Origin: Phocoena phocoena
Lineage: Eukaryota > Chordata > Mammalia > Artiodactyla > Phocoenidae
Reading direction: 5' to 3'
NCBI RefSeq assembly: GCF_963924675.1
Contig: NW_027077404.1
Coordinates: 1-64,000, forward strand
DNA length: 64,000 nucleotides
The first letter of the stretch is position 1; the number at the start of each line of letters is the position of its first letter. Shown here in pieces: positions 24,459 to 36,686 of the stretch. Position numbers and translations under genes: made by a program. The notes beneath the pieces are model-generated. The model saw only the letters and a program-made list of their open reading frames with translations. It was not told the origin of the DNA and did not search any database.

Positions 24459-26205
24459 CACCGTGTTATGGGGAAATGATTTAAAATGCATCTCAGTTTT
24501 CGTATCCTGGTCCTCGGGTTCACCATTCCAGATGATTTACTAACAGTCTCCCTGCTTGGAGAGTCAGTGCCTTTAACCTCCTGTTTGGCACAGCTTGCAA
24601 TTTCTGTGCAAGATGAACAGGAATAGGGAGAACCAATGAGAGACTAGCTGTAGGTGTCTGCACGGGCAAATGTAACGCTCATTTCCCACCAGGAAGAGGA
24701 ATTTACCAAAGGCTCAGCATGCCCTGCCCGAAACAGATTAGGGCCTGAAGCAATCCTGCGGTTTTGTGCCCAGTTCACAAGAAAGCGAGTTGAAGAAAGG
24801 AGCTCAGGGGCACTGTAATTCACAAACCTGCAGAGTTATAAATGACAGCTATCCTCCAAAAATATATTGAAGTAAGCCTGCGAAGGGGACTTGAAAGCGG
24901 GGCAGAATTTCAGGAAAACGATTGCAGGGGGTAGACTGGAATTGCCCTGAAAGCATAGGAAAAGAGGCAGAACGTCGACAATGATGCACTTGGCCAAAAA
25001 GGGCGTATGCGTTTTTTCCTGAATATATTCAGGAAAAAACGCATACGCCCTTTTTGGCCAACCAAGCAAGCCTGTAAATGAAATCTGCACTACAATGAAG
25101 TCTCACTGCCCCCCGGGCAAGAGGGCCATCTGAAAAAAGTGTAAAATCCAGAAAGGTAGGACAGGATATGGAGAACAGGGAGCCTTGTTATGCGGATTGG
25201 CAGGATGTAAATTGCCAGCAGCCAGCCTGGAGAAGTGTATGGTGTTTCCTGAAACACATAAGAAACAAAGCAACACAGTCTATGGCACTTCCACTTATGG
25301 TCCTATAGCTTACGGAAATTAAAATCAAAAACAGACAGCCACCCCAATATTTGGGACGGCTGTGTTCACAAGAAGCTCGTCTACAGTAACAGGTAAATAT
25401 CCCAGAAAGCAAAATATGGATAAAGAAGTTGTGGCACGTACGTACAATGCAATATCACTCAGCAATGAAATCTGTGTCATCAGGCCCGTAGCGGCATAGT
25501 GAGTGGATGCAGGTACGGTGATTCTATGTGAACTACGTCACACAGAAAAAGAAACATCATAAGATATCACTAATACACGGAATGTAAACTTGACTACACA
25601 TGAACTGAATTACAAAACAGAACAGGGTCTCAAATTTAGAAAAACAACTAGTGCTTGCTTATGGGGAAAGGTGCGTTGGGGTGCTTCATAAAACCAGAGA
25701 CTGAAATTAGCACAGATAACTTTCCATAAGCCAAATATGTAATAGACAAGACCTACTCCTTGCTCAACGAAATGGACCCAACACCACATATTCAACGCCT
25801 AGGAATATACCTGACTAGGAAGAATCTTAAAACCCATGGATATATATGTCTCCGTAAGAGAATCAAGCGTGTGTACAGCGGCATAAACGCAGCAGTGAAA
25901 ATCCGATAAATCCCATTATCAAAATAAATTTCAAAAAAAAATCATAAAGACCGTGAAATAGAGAGCAATTCTTAAATAATTCACTCAGGGCATGTGATGC
26001 AACCGGGATTTAACACATCTACACCCAGAGCTGGTTGAGACATAAGGCTGGACACTTCAGGCTGATAGCATTGGTGAGTTTCGGTGAGCAAATGCAGACC
26101 CTTTGAAGTCATACTGCATGGTACCCATTCCATGGGTCCCAACTCTCCAGGTTCAAGGGATTCTTCCTCCAGCTAAAACATGCATGGGAAACCAAGAGTA
26201 TCGTC
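24459..26205 (+). repeat. Satellite monomer 15, type A1 with a short allele-2 patch
   Basis: Palindrome 24990-25061 is perfect. Just after it the copy reads 'cctgtaaatgaa' (B2 type) and then returns to 'cccgggcaagaggg' (A1). This is a very short patch or single-base recurrence beside the palindrome. Private changes: 'tatgcggattgg' near 25191 and 'gaaaaacaactag' near 25639. LINE-1 relic about 25070-25941. It shares 'aaagaccgtg' with monomer 6. Confidence 0.93.
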
Positions 26206-27952
26206 CACCATGTGATTGGGAAATGATTTAAAATGCATCTCAGTTTTCGTATCCTGGTCCTCGGGTTCACCATTCCAGATGCTTTACTAACACTCTCCCC
26301 GCTTGGAGAGTCAGTGCCTTTAACCTCCTCTTTGGCACAGCTTGCAATTTCTGTGCAAAATGAACAGGAATAGGGAGAACCAATGAGAGACTAGCTGTAG
26401 GTGTCTGCACGGGCAAATGTAACGCTCATTGCCCACCAGGAAGAGGAATTAAACAAAGGCTCAGTGTGCCCTGCTGGAAACAGATTAGGGCCTGAAGCAA
26501 TCCTGCGGTTTTGTGCCCAGCTCACAAGAAAGCGAGTTGAAGAAAGGAGCTCAGGGGCACTGTAATTCACAAACCTGCAGAGTTATAAATGACAGCTTTC
26601 CTCCAAAAATATATTGAAGTAAGCCTGCGAAGGGGACTTGAAAGCGGGGCAGAATTTCAGGAAAACGATTGCAGGGGGTAGACTGGAATTGCCCTGAAAG
26701 CATAGGAAAAGAGGCAGAACGTCGACAATGATGCACTTGGCCAAAAAGGGCGTATGCGTTTTTTCCTGAATATATTCAGGAAAAAACGCATACGCCCTTT
26801 TTGGCCAACCAAGCAAGCCTGTAAATGAAATCTGCACTACAATGAAGTCTCACTGCCCCCCTGGCAAAAGGGCCATCTGGAAAAAGTGTAAAATCCAGAA
26901 AGGTAGGACAGGATATGGAGAACAGGGAGCCTTGTTATGCTGATTGGCAGGATGTAAATTGCCAGCAGCCACCCTGGAGAAGTGTATGGTGTTTCCTGAA
27001 ACACGAAAGAAACAAAGCAACACAGCCTATGGCACTTCCACTTATGGTCCTATAGCTTACGGAAATTAAAATCAAAAACAGACAGCCACCCCAATATTTG
27101 AGACGGCTGTGTTCACAAGAAGCTCGTCTACAGTATCAGGTAAATATCCCAGAAAGCAAAAAATGGATAAAGAACTTGTGGCACGTACGTACAATGCAAT
27201 ATCACTCAGCAATGAAATCTGTGTCATCAGGCCCATAGCGGCATAGTGAGTGGATGCAGGTACGGTGATTCTACGTGAACTACGTCACACAGAAAAAGAA
27301 ACATCATAAGATATCACGAATACACGGAATGTAAACTTGACTACACATGAACTGAATTACAAAATAGAAAAGGGTCTCAAATTTAGAAAACCAACTAGTG
27401 CTTGCTTATGGGGAAAGGTGCCTTGGGGTGCTGCATAAAACCAGAGACTGAAATTAGCACAGATAACTTTCCATAAGCCCAATATGTAATAGACAAGACC
27501 TATTCCTTGCTCAACGAAATGGACCCAACACCACATATTCAACGCCTAGGAATATACCTGACTAGGAAGAATCTTAAAACCCATGGATATATATGTCTCC
27601 GTAAGAGAATCAAGGGTGTGTACAGCGGCCGAAAGGCAGCAGTGAAAATCCGATAAATCCCATTATCAAAATAAATTTCGAAAACAAAACACAAAGACAG
27701 TGAAATAGAGAGCAATTCTTAAATAATTCACTCAGGGCATGTGATGCAACCGGGATTGACCACATCTACACCCAGAGCTGGTTGAGACATAAGGCTGGAC
27801 ACTTCAGGCTGATAGCATTGGTGAGTTTCGGTGAGCAAATGCACACCCTTTGAAGTCATACTGTATGGTACCTATTCCATGGGTCCCAACTCTTCAGGTT
27901 CAAGGGATTCTTCCTCCAGCTAAAACATGCATGTGAAACCCACAGTATGGTC
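26206..27952 (+). repeat. Satellite monomer 16, type B2
   Basis: Palindrome 26737-26808 is perfect; LINE-1 relic about 26817-27688. Private change: 'catctggaaaaag' near 26875. It shares 'cctattccttg' with monomers 2, 7 and 11. Confidence 0.94.
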
Positions 27953-29699
27953 CACCGTGTTATGGGGAAATGATTTAAAATGCATCTCAGTTTTCGTATC
28001 CTGGTCCTCGGGTTCACCATTCCAGATGATTTACTAACAGTCTCCCTGCTTGGAGAGTCAGTGCCTTTAACCTCCTGTTTGGCACAGCTTGCAATTTCTG
28101 TGCAAGATGAACAGGAATAGGGAGAACCAATGAGAGACTAGCTGTAGGTGTCTGCACGGGCAAATGTAACGCTCATTTCCCACCAGGAAGAGGAATTTAC
28201 CAAAGGCTCAGCATGCCCTGCCCGAAACAGATTAGGGCCTGAAGCAATCCTGCGGTTTTGTGCCCAGTTCACAAGAAAGCGAGTTGAAGAAAGGAGCTCA
28301 GGGGCACTGTAATTCACAAACCTGCAGAGTTATAAATGACAGCTATCCTCCAAAAATATATTGAAGTAAGCCTGCGAAGGGGACTTGAAAGCGGGGCAGA
28401 ATTTCAGGAAAACGATTGCAGGGGGTAGACTGGAATTGCCCTGAAAGCATAGGAAAAGAGGCAGAACGTCGACAATGATGCACTTGGCCAAAAAGGGCGT
28501 ATGCGTTTTTTCCTGAATATATTCAGGAAAAAACGCATACGCCCTTTTTGGACAACCAAGCAAGCCTGTAAAGGAAATCTGCACTACAATGAAGTCTCAC
28601 TGCCCCCCGGGCAAGAGGGCCATCTGAAAAAAGTGTAAAATCCAGAAAGGTAGGACAGGATATGGAGAACAGGGAGCCTTGTTATGCTGATTGGCAGGAT
28701 GTAAATTGCCAGCAGCCAGCCTGGAGAAGTGTATGGTGTTTCCTGAAACACATAAGAAACAAAGCAACACAGTCTATGGCACTTCCACTTATGGTCCTAT
28801 AGCTTACGGAAATTAAAATCAAAAACAGACAGCCACCCCAATATTTGGGACGGCTGTGTTCACAAGAAACTCGTCTACAGTATCAGGTAAATATCCCAGA
28901 AAGCAAAAAATGGATAAAGAAGTTGTGGCACGTACGTGCAATGCAGTATCACTCAGCAATGAAATCTGTGTCATCAGGCACGTAGCGGCATAGTGAGTGG
29001 ATGCAGGTACGGTGATTCTACGTGAACTACGTCACACAGAAAAAGAAACATCATAAGATATCACTAATACACGGAATGTAAACTTGACTACACATGAACT
29101 GAATTACAAAACAGAACAGGGTCTCAAATTTAGAAAACCAACTAGTGCTTGCTTATGGGGAAAGGTGCGTTGGGGTGCTTCATAAAACCAGAGACTGAAA
29201 TTAGCACAGATAACTTTCCATAAGCCAAATATGTAATAGACAAGACCTACTCCTTGCTCAACGAAATGGACCCAACACCACATATTCAACGCCTAGGAAT
29301 ATACCTGACTAGGAAGAATCTTAAAACCCATGGATATATATGTCTCCGTAAGAGAATCAAGCGTGTGTACAGCGGCATAAACGCAGCAGTGAAAATCCGA
29401 TAAATCCCATTATCAAAATAAATTTCAAAAAAAAATCATAAAGACAGTGAAATAGAGAGCAATTCTTAAATAATTCACTCAGGGCATGTGATGCAACCGG
29501 GATTTAACACATCTACACCCAGAGCTGGTTGAGACATAAGGCTGGACACTTCAGGCTGATAGCATTGGTGAGTTTCGGTGAGCAAATGCAGACCCTTTGA
29601 AGTCATACTGCATGGTACCCATTCCATGGGTCCCAACTCTCCAGGTTCAAGGGATTCTTCCTCCAGCTAAAACATGCATGGGAAACCAAGAGTATCGTC
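27953..29699 (+). repeat. Satellite monomer 17, type A1
   Basis: First unit of the first four-monomer block. Palindrome 28484-28555 has one right-arm mismatch ('tttttggacaa'). LINE-1 relic about 28564-29435. It shares 'aagaaactcgtc' with monomer 13, and 'gcagtatcactcagc' with monomers 21 and 25. Confidence 0.94.
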
Positions 29700-31446
29700 C
29701 ACCATGTGATTGGGAAATGATTTAAAATGCATCTCAGTTTTCGTATCCTGGTCCTCGGGTTCACCATTCCAGATGCTTTACTAACACTCTCCCCGCTTGG
29801 AGAGTCAGTGCCTTTAACCTCCTCTTTGGCACAGCTTGCAATTTCTGTGCAAAATGAACAGGAATAGGGAGAACCAATGAGAGACTAGCTGTAGGTGTCT
29901 GCACGGGCAAATGTAACGCTCATTGCCCACCAGGAAGAGGAATTAACCAAAGGCTCAGCGTGCCCTGCCGGAAACAGATTAGGGCCTGAAGCAATCCTGC
30001 GGTTTTGTGCCCAGCTCACAAGAAAGCGAGTTGAAGAAAGGAGCTCAGGGGCACTGTAATTCACAAACCTGCAGAGTTATAAATGACAGCTATCCTCCAA
30101 AAATATATTGAAGTAAGCCTGCGAAGGGGAGTTGAAAGCGGGGCAGAATTTCAGGAAAACGATTGCAGGGGGTAAACTGGAATTGCCCTGAAAGCATAGG
30201 AAAAGAGGCAGAACGTCGACAATGATGCACTTGGCCAAAAAGGGCGTATGTGTTTTTTCCTGAATATATTCAGGAAAAAACGCATACGCCCTTTTTGGCC
30301 AAACAAGCAAGCCTGTAAATGAAATCTTCACTACAATGAAGTCTCACTGCCCCCCTGGCAAAAGGGCCATCTGAAAAAAGTGTAAAATCCAGAAAGGTAG
30401 GACAGGATATGGAGAACAGGGAGCCTTGTTATGCTGATTGGCAGGATGTAAATTGCCAGCAGCCACCCTGGAGAAGTGTATGGTGTTTCCTGAAACACGA
30501 AAGAAACAAAGCAACACAGCCTATGGCACTTCCACTTATGGTCCTATAGCTTACGGAAATTAAAATCAAAAACAGACAGCCACCCCAATATTTGAGACGG
30601 CTGTGTTCACAAGAAGCTCGTCTACAGTATCAGGTAAATATCCCAGAAAGCAAAAAATGGATAAAGAACTTGTGGCACGTACGTACAATGCAATATCACT
30701 CAGCAATGAAATCTGTGTCATCAGGCCCATAGCGGCATAGTGAGTGGATGCAGGTACGGTGATTCTACGTGAACTACGTCACACAGAAAAAGAAACATCA
30801 TAAGATATCACGAATACACGGAATGTAAACTTGACTACACATGAACTGAATTACAAAATAGAAAAGGGTCTCAAATTTAGAAAACCAACTAGTGCTTGCT
30901 TATGGGGAAAGGTGCCTTGGGCTGCTGCATAAAACCAGAGACTGAAATTAGCACAGATAACTTTCCATAAGCCCAATATGTAATAGACAAGACCTACTCC
31001 TTGCTCAACGAAATGGACCCAACACCACATATTCAACGCCTAGGAATATACCTGACTAGGAAGAATCTTAAAACCCATGGATATATATGTCTCTGTAAGA
31101 GAATCAAACGTGTGTACAGCGGCCGAAAGGCAGCAGTGAAAATCCGATAAATCCCATTATCAAAATAAATTTCGAAAACAAAACACAAAGACAGTGAAAT
31201 AGAGAGCAATTCTTAAATAATTCACTCAGGGCATGTGATGCAACCAGGATTGACCACATCTACACCCAGAGCTGGTTGAGACATAAGGCTGGACACGTCA
31301 GGCTGATAGCATTGGTGAGTTTCAGTGAGCAAATGCACACCCTTTGAAGTCATACTGTATGGTACCTATTCCATGGGTCCCAACTCTTCAGGTTCAAGGG
31401 ATTCTTCCTCCAGCTAAAACATGCATGTGAAACCCACAGTATGGTC
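29700..31446 (+). repeat. Satellite monomer 18, type B2
   Basis: Diagnostic variants 'gggggtaaactgg', left-arm 'gcgtatgtgtttttt' and 'gaatcaaacgtgtg' are shared with monomers 22 and 26. Palindrome 30231-30302 has one left-arm mismatch (CpG to TpG). Private changes: 'ccaaacaagc', 'aaatcttcac', 'gggctgctgc', 'caaccaggatt', 'gacacgtcagg'. LINE-1 relic about 30311-31182. Confidence 0.93.
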
Positions 31447-33193
31447 CACCGTGTTATGGGGAAATGATTTAAAATGCATCTCAGTTTTCGTATCCTGGTC
31501 CTCGGGTTCACCATTCCAGATGATTTACTAACAGTCTCCCTGCTTGGAGAGTCAGTGCCTTTAACCTCCTGTTTGGCACAGCTTGCAATTTCTGTGCAAG
31601 ATGAACAGGAATAGGGAGAACCAATGAGAGACTAGCTGTAGGTGTCTGCACGGGCAAATGTAACGCTCATTTCCCACCAGGAAGAGGAATTTACCAAAGG
31701 CTCAGCATGCCCTGCCCGAAACAGATTAGGGCCTGAAGCAATCCTGCGGTTTTGTGCCCAGTTCACAAGAAAGCGAGTTGAAGAAAGGAGCTCAGGGGCA
31801 CTGTAATTCACAAACCTGCAGAGTTATAAATGACAGCTATCCTCCAAAAATATATTGAAGTAAGCCTGCGAAGGGGACTTGAAAGCGGGGCAGAATTTCT
31901 GGAAAACCATTGCAGGGGGTAGACTGGAATTGCCCTGAAAGCATAGGAAAAGAGGCAGAACGTCGACAATGATGCACTTGGCCAAAAAGGGCATATGCGT
32001 TTTTTCCTGAATATATTCAGGAAAAAACGCATACGCCCTTTTTGGCCAACCAAGCAAGCCTGTAAAGGAAATCTGCACTACAATGAAGTCTCACTGCCCC
32101 CCGGGCAAGAGGGCCATCTGAAAAAAGTGTAAAATCCAGAAAGGTAGGACAGGATATGGAGAACAGGGAGCCTTGTTATGCTGATTGGCAGGATGTAAAT
32201 TGCCAGCAGCCAGCCTGGAGAAGTGTATGGTGTTTCCTGAAACACATAAGAAACAAAGCAACACAGTCTATGGCACTTCCACTTATGGTCCTATAGCTTA
32301 CGGAAATTAAAATCAAAAACAGACAGCCACCCCAATATTTGGGACGGCTGTGTTCACAAGAAGCTCGTCTACAGTATCAGGTAAATATCCCAGAGGGCAA
32401 AAAATGCATAAAGAAGTTGTGGCACGTACGTGCAATGCAGTATCACTCAGCAATGAAATCTGTGTCATTAGGCACGTAGCGGCATAGTGAGTGGATGCAG
32501 GTACAGTGATTCTACGTGAACTACGTCACACATAAAAAGAAACATCATAAGATATCACGAATACACGGAATGTAAACTTGACTACACATGAACTGAATTA
32601 CAAAACAGAACAGGGTCTCAAATTTAGAAAACCAACTAGTGCTTGCTTATGGGGAAAGGTGCCTTGGGGTGCTGCATAAAACCAGAGACTGAAATTAGCA
32701 CAGAAAACATTCCATAAGCCAAATATGTAATAGACAAGACCTACTCCTTGCTCAACGAAATGGACTCAACACCACATATTCAACGCCTAGGAATATACCT
32801 GACTAGGAAGAATCTTAAAACCCATGGATTTATATGTCTCCGTAAGAGAATCAAGCGTGTGTACAGCGGCATAAACGCAGCAGTGAAAATCCGATAAATC
32901 GCACTTTCAAAATAAATTTCAAAAACAAAACACAAAGACAGTGAAATAGAGAGCAATTCTTAAATAATTCACTCAGGGCATGTGATGCAACCGGGATTGA
33001 CCACATCTACACCCAGAGCTGGTTGAGACATAAGGCTGGACACTTCAGGCTGATAGCATTGGTGAGTTTAGTTGAGCAAATGCACACCCTTTGAAGTCAT
33101 ACTGTATGGTACCTATTCCATGGGTCCCAACTCTTCAGGTTCAAGGGATTCTTCCTCCAGCTAAAACATGCATGGGAAACCCAGAGTATCGTC
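31447..33193 (+). repeat. Satellite monomer 19, type A3
   Basis: Allele A left. The right allele is the divergent type 3: 'acagaacaggg' with 'gccttggggtgctgcat', 'tggactcaacacc', 'ggatttatatg', 'atcgcactttc', 'cacataaaaag'. Palindrome 31978-32049 has one left-arm mismatch ('gggcatatgcg'). Private changes include 'aatttctggaaaacc', 'cagagggcaaaaaatgc' and 'gtcattaggc'. Homologues are monomers 23 and 27. LINE-1 relic about 32058-32929. Confidence 0.92.
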
Positions 33194-34939
33194 CACCGTG
33201 TGATTGGGATCGATTTAAAATGCATCTCAGTTTTCGTATCCTGGTCCTCGGGTTCACCATTCCAGATGCTTTACTAACAGTCTCCCCGCTTGGAGAGTCA
33301 GTGCCTTTAACCTCCTGTTTGGCACTGCTTGCAATTTCTGTGCAAGATGAACAGGAATAGGGAGAACCAATGAGAAACTACCTCTAGGTGTCTGCACGGG
33401 CAAATATAACCCTCATTGCCCACCAGGAAGAGGAATTAAACAAAGGCTCAGTGTGCCCTGCTGGAAACAGATTAGGGCCTGAAGCAATCCTGCGGTTTTG
33501 TGCCCAGCTCACAAGAAAGCGAGTTGAAGAACGGAGCTCAGGGGCACTGTAATTCACAAACCTGCAGAGTTATAATTGACAGCTATCCTCCAAAAATATA
33601 TTGAAGTAAGCCTGCGAAGGGGACTTGAAAGCGGGGCAGAATTTCAGGAAAACGATTGCAGGGGGTAGACTGGAATTGCACTGAAAGCATAGGAAAAGAG
33701 GCACAACGTCGACAATGATGCACTTGGCCAAAAATGGTGTATGCGTTTTTTCCTGAATATATTCAGGAAAAAACGCATACGCCCTTTTTGGCAAACCAAG
33801 CAAGCCTGTAAAGGAAATCTGCACAAAAATGAAGTCTCACTGCCCACCGGGCAAAAGGGCCATCTGAAAAAAGTGTAAAATCCAGAAAGGTAGGACAGGA
33901 TATGGAGAACAGGGAGCCTTGTTATGCTGATTGGCAGGATGTAAATTGCCAGCAGCCACCCTGGAGAAGTGTATGGTGTTTCCTGAAACACGTAAGAAAC
34001 AAAGCAACACAGCCTATGGCACTTCCACTTATGGTCCTATAGCTTACGGAAATTAAAATCAAAAACAGACAGCCACCCCAATATTTGGGACGGCTGTGTT
34101 CACATGAAGCTCGTCTACAGTATCAGGTAAATATCCCAGAAAGCAAAAAATGGATAAAGAAGTTGTGGCACGTACGTACAATGCAATATCACTCAGCAAT
34201 GAAATCTGTGTCATCAGGCCCGTAGCGGCATAGTGAGTGGATGCAGGTACGGTGATTCTACGTGAACTACGTCACACAGAAAAAGAAACATCATAAGATA
34301 TCACGAATACACGGAATGTAAACTTGACTACACATGAACTGAATTACAAAATAGAAAAGGGTCTCAAATTTAGAAAACCAACTAGTGCTTGCTTATGGGG
34401 AAAGGTGCCTTGGGGTGCTGCATAAAACCAGAGACTGAAATTAGCACAGATAACTTTCCATAAGCCCAATATGTAATAGACAAGACCTACTCCTTGCTCA
34501 ACGAAATGGACCCAACACCACATATTCAACGCCTAGGAATATACCTGACTAGGAAGAATCTTAAAACCCATGGATATATATGTCTCCATAAGAGAATCAA
34601 GGGTGTGTACAGCGGCCGAAAGGCAGCAGTGAAAATCCGATAAATCCCATTATCAAAATAAATTTCGAAAACAAAACACAAAGACAGTGAAATAGAGAGC
34701 AATTCTTAAATAATTCACTCAGGGCATGTGATGCAACCGGGATTGACCACATCTACACCCAGAGCTTGTTGAGACATAAGGCTGGACACTTCAGGCTGAT
34801 AGCATTGGTGAGTTTCGGTGAGCAAATGCACACCCTTTGAAGTCATACTGTATGGTACCTATTCCATGGGTCCCAACTCTTCAGGTTCAAGGGATTCTTC
34901 CTCCAGCTAAAACATGCATGTGAAACCCACAGTATGGTC
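33194..34939 (+). repeat. Satellite monomer 20, type C2
   Basis: Left allele C: 'caccgtgtgattggg', 'ggcactgcttgc', 'aaactacctctagg', 'gaacggagc', 'ttataattgac', 'gaggcacaacg'. One base is missing near 33207 ('gattgggatcgattt'). The right half is mainly allele 2. Palindrome 33724-33795 is degenerate in both arms. Private changes: 'cacatgaagctc' and 'agagcttgttgag'. LINE-1 relic about 33804-34675. Confidence 0.92.
33724..33795. repeat. Degenerate palindrome, C-type unit
   Basis: The left arm reads 'ttggccaaaaatggtgtatg' and the right arm ends 'ctttttggcaaa', giving three mismatched positions (two left-arm changes, one right-arm change). None restores pairing by a matching change in the other arm. 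Monomers 24 (40716-40787) and 28 (47708-47779) share these changes and add one more in the left arm ('ggcctaaaatgg'). These are the most eroded copies in the window. Confidence 0.9.
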
Positions 34940-36686
34940 CACCGTGTTATGGGGAAATGATTTAAAATGCATCTCAGTTTTCGTATCCTGGTCCTCGGGT
35001 TCACCATTCCAGATGATTTACTAACAGTCTCCCTGCTTGGAGAGTCAGTGCCTTTAACCTCCTGTTTGGCACAGCTTGCAATTTCTGTGCAAGATGAACA
35101 GGAATAGGGAGAACCAATGAGAGACTAGCTGTAGGTGTCTGCACGGGCAAATGTAACGCTCATTTCCCACCAGGAAGAGGAATTTACCAAAGGCTCAGCA
35201 TGCCCTGCCCGAAACAGATTAGGGCCTGAAGCAATCCTGCGGTTTTGTGCCCAGTTCACAAGAAAGCGAGTTGAAGAAAGGAGCTCAGGGGCACTGTAAT
35301 TCACAAACCTGCAGAGTTATAAATGACAGCTATCCTCCAAAAATATATTGAAGTAAGCCTGCGAAGGGGACTTGAAAGCGGGGCAGAATTTCAGGAAAAC
35401 GATTGCAGGGGGTAGACTGGAATTGCCCTGAAAGCATAGGAAAAGAGGCAGAACGTCGACAATGATGCACTTGGCCAAAAAGGGCGTATGCGTTTTTTCC
35501 TGAATATATTCAGGAAAAAACGCATACGCCCTTTTTGGCCAACCAAGCAAGCCTGTAAAGGAAATCTGCACTACAATGAAGTCTCACTGCCCCCCGGGCA
35601 AGAGGGCCATCTGAAAAAAGTGTAAAATCCAGAAAGGTAGGACAGGATATGGAGAACAGGGAGCCTTGTTATGCTGATTGGCAGGATGTAAATTGCCAGC
35701 AGCCAGCCTGGAGAAGTGTATGGTGTTTCCTGAAACACATAAGAAACAAAGCAACACAGTCTATGGCACTTCCACTTATGGTCCTATAGCTTACGGAAAT
35801 TAAAATCAAAAACAGACAGCCACCCCAATATTTGGGACGGCTGTGTTCACAAGAAGCTCGTCTACAGTATCAGGTAAATATCCCAGAAAGCAAAAAATGG
35901 ATAAAGAAGTTGTGGCACGTACGTGCAATGCAGTATCACTCAGCAATGAAATCTGTGTCATCAGGCACGTAGCGGCATAGTGAGTGGATGCAGGTACGGT
36001 GATTCTACGTGAACTACGTCACACAGAAAAAGAAACATCATAAGATATCACTAATACACGGAATGTAAACTTGACTACACATGAACTGAATTACAAAACA
36101 GAACAGGGTCTCAAATTTAGAAAACCAACTAGTGCTTGCTTATGGGGAAAGGTGCGTTGGGGTGCTTCATAAAACCAGAGACTGAAATTAGCACAGATAA
36201 CTTTCCATAAGCCAAATATGTAACAGACAAGATCTACTCCTTGCTCAACGAAATGGACCCAACACCACATATTCAACGCCTAGGAATATACCTGACTAGG
36301 AAGAATCTTAAAACCCATGGATATATATGTCTCCGTAAGAGAATCAAGCGTGTGTACAGCGGCATAAACGCAGCAGTGAAAATCCGATAAATCCCATTAT
36401 CAAAATAAATTTCAAAAAAAAATCATAAAGACAGTGAAATAGAGAGCAATTCTTAAATAATTCACTCAGGGCATGTGATGCAACCGGGATTTAACACATC
36501 TACACCCAGAGCTGGTTGAGACATAAGGCTGGACACTTCAGGCTGATAGCATTGGTGAGTTTCGGTGAGCAAATGCAGACCCTTTGAAGTCATACTGCAT
36601 GGTACCCATTCCATGGGTCCCAACTCTCCAGGTTCAAGGGATTCTTCCTCCAGCTAAAACATGCATGGGAAACCAAGAGTATCGTC
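34940..36686 (+). repeat. Satellite monomer 21, type A1
   Basis: Palindrome 35471-35542 is perfect; LINE-1 relic about 35551-36422. The variants 'gtaacagacaag' and 'caagatctactcc' are shared only with monomer 25, 6,992 bp away. The left half is ordinary A and differs from monomer 25, which has a B-type left half. The ~7-kb duplication therefore starts within this monomer. Confidence 0.93.

Larger units (their letters stand above)
27953..34939 (+). repeat. Four-monomer higher-order repeat, block 1 (A1-B2-A3-C2)
   Basis: Monomers 17-20 form the oldest-looking round of a ~6.99-kb unit. Its B2 member has 'gggggtaaactgg', its A member has the divergent right allele 3, and its last member has left allele C. 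It differs from the later rounds at many sites (for example monomer 20 is C2, not C1, and lacks one base). Confidence 0.8.

Noticed and set aside
33091..33360. An 89-codon + strand frame at the joint of monomers 19 and 20
   Set aside because: It exists only because of private variants, including a one-base deletion, at this joint. No domain or homology.
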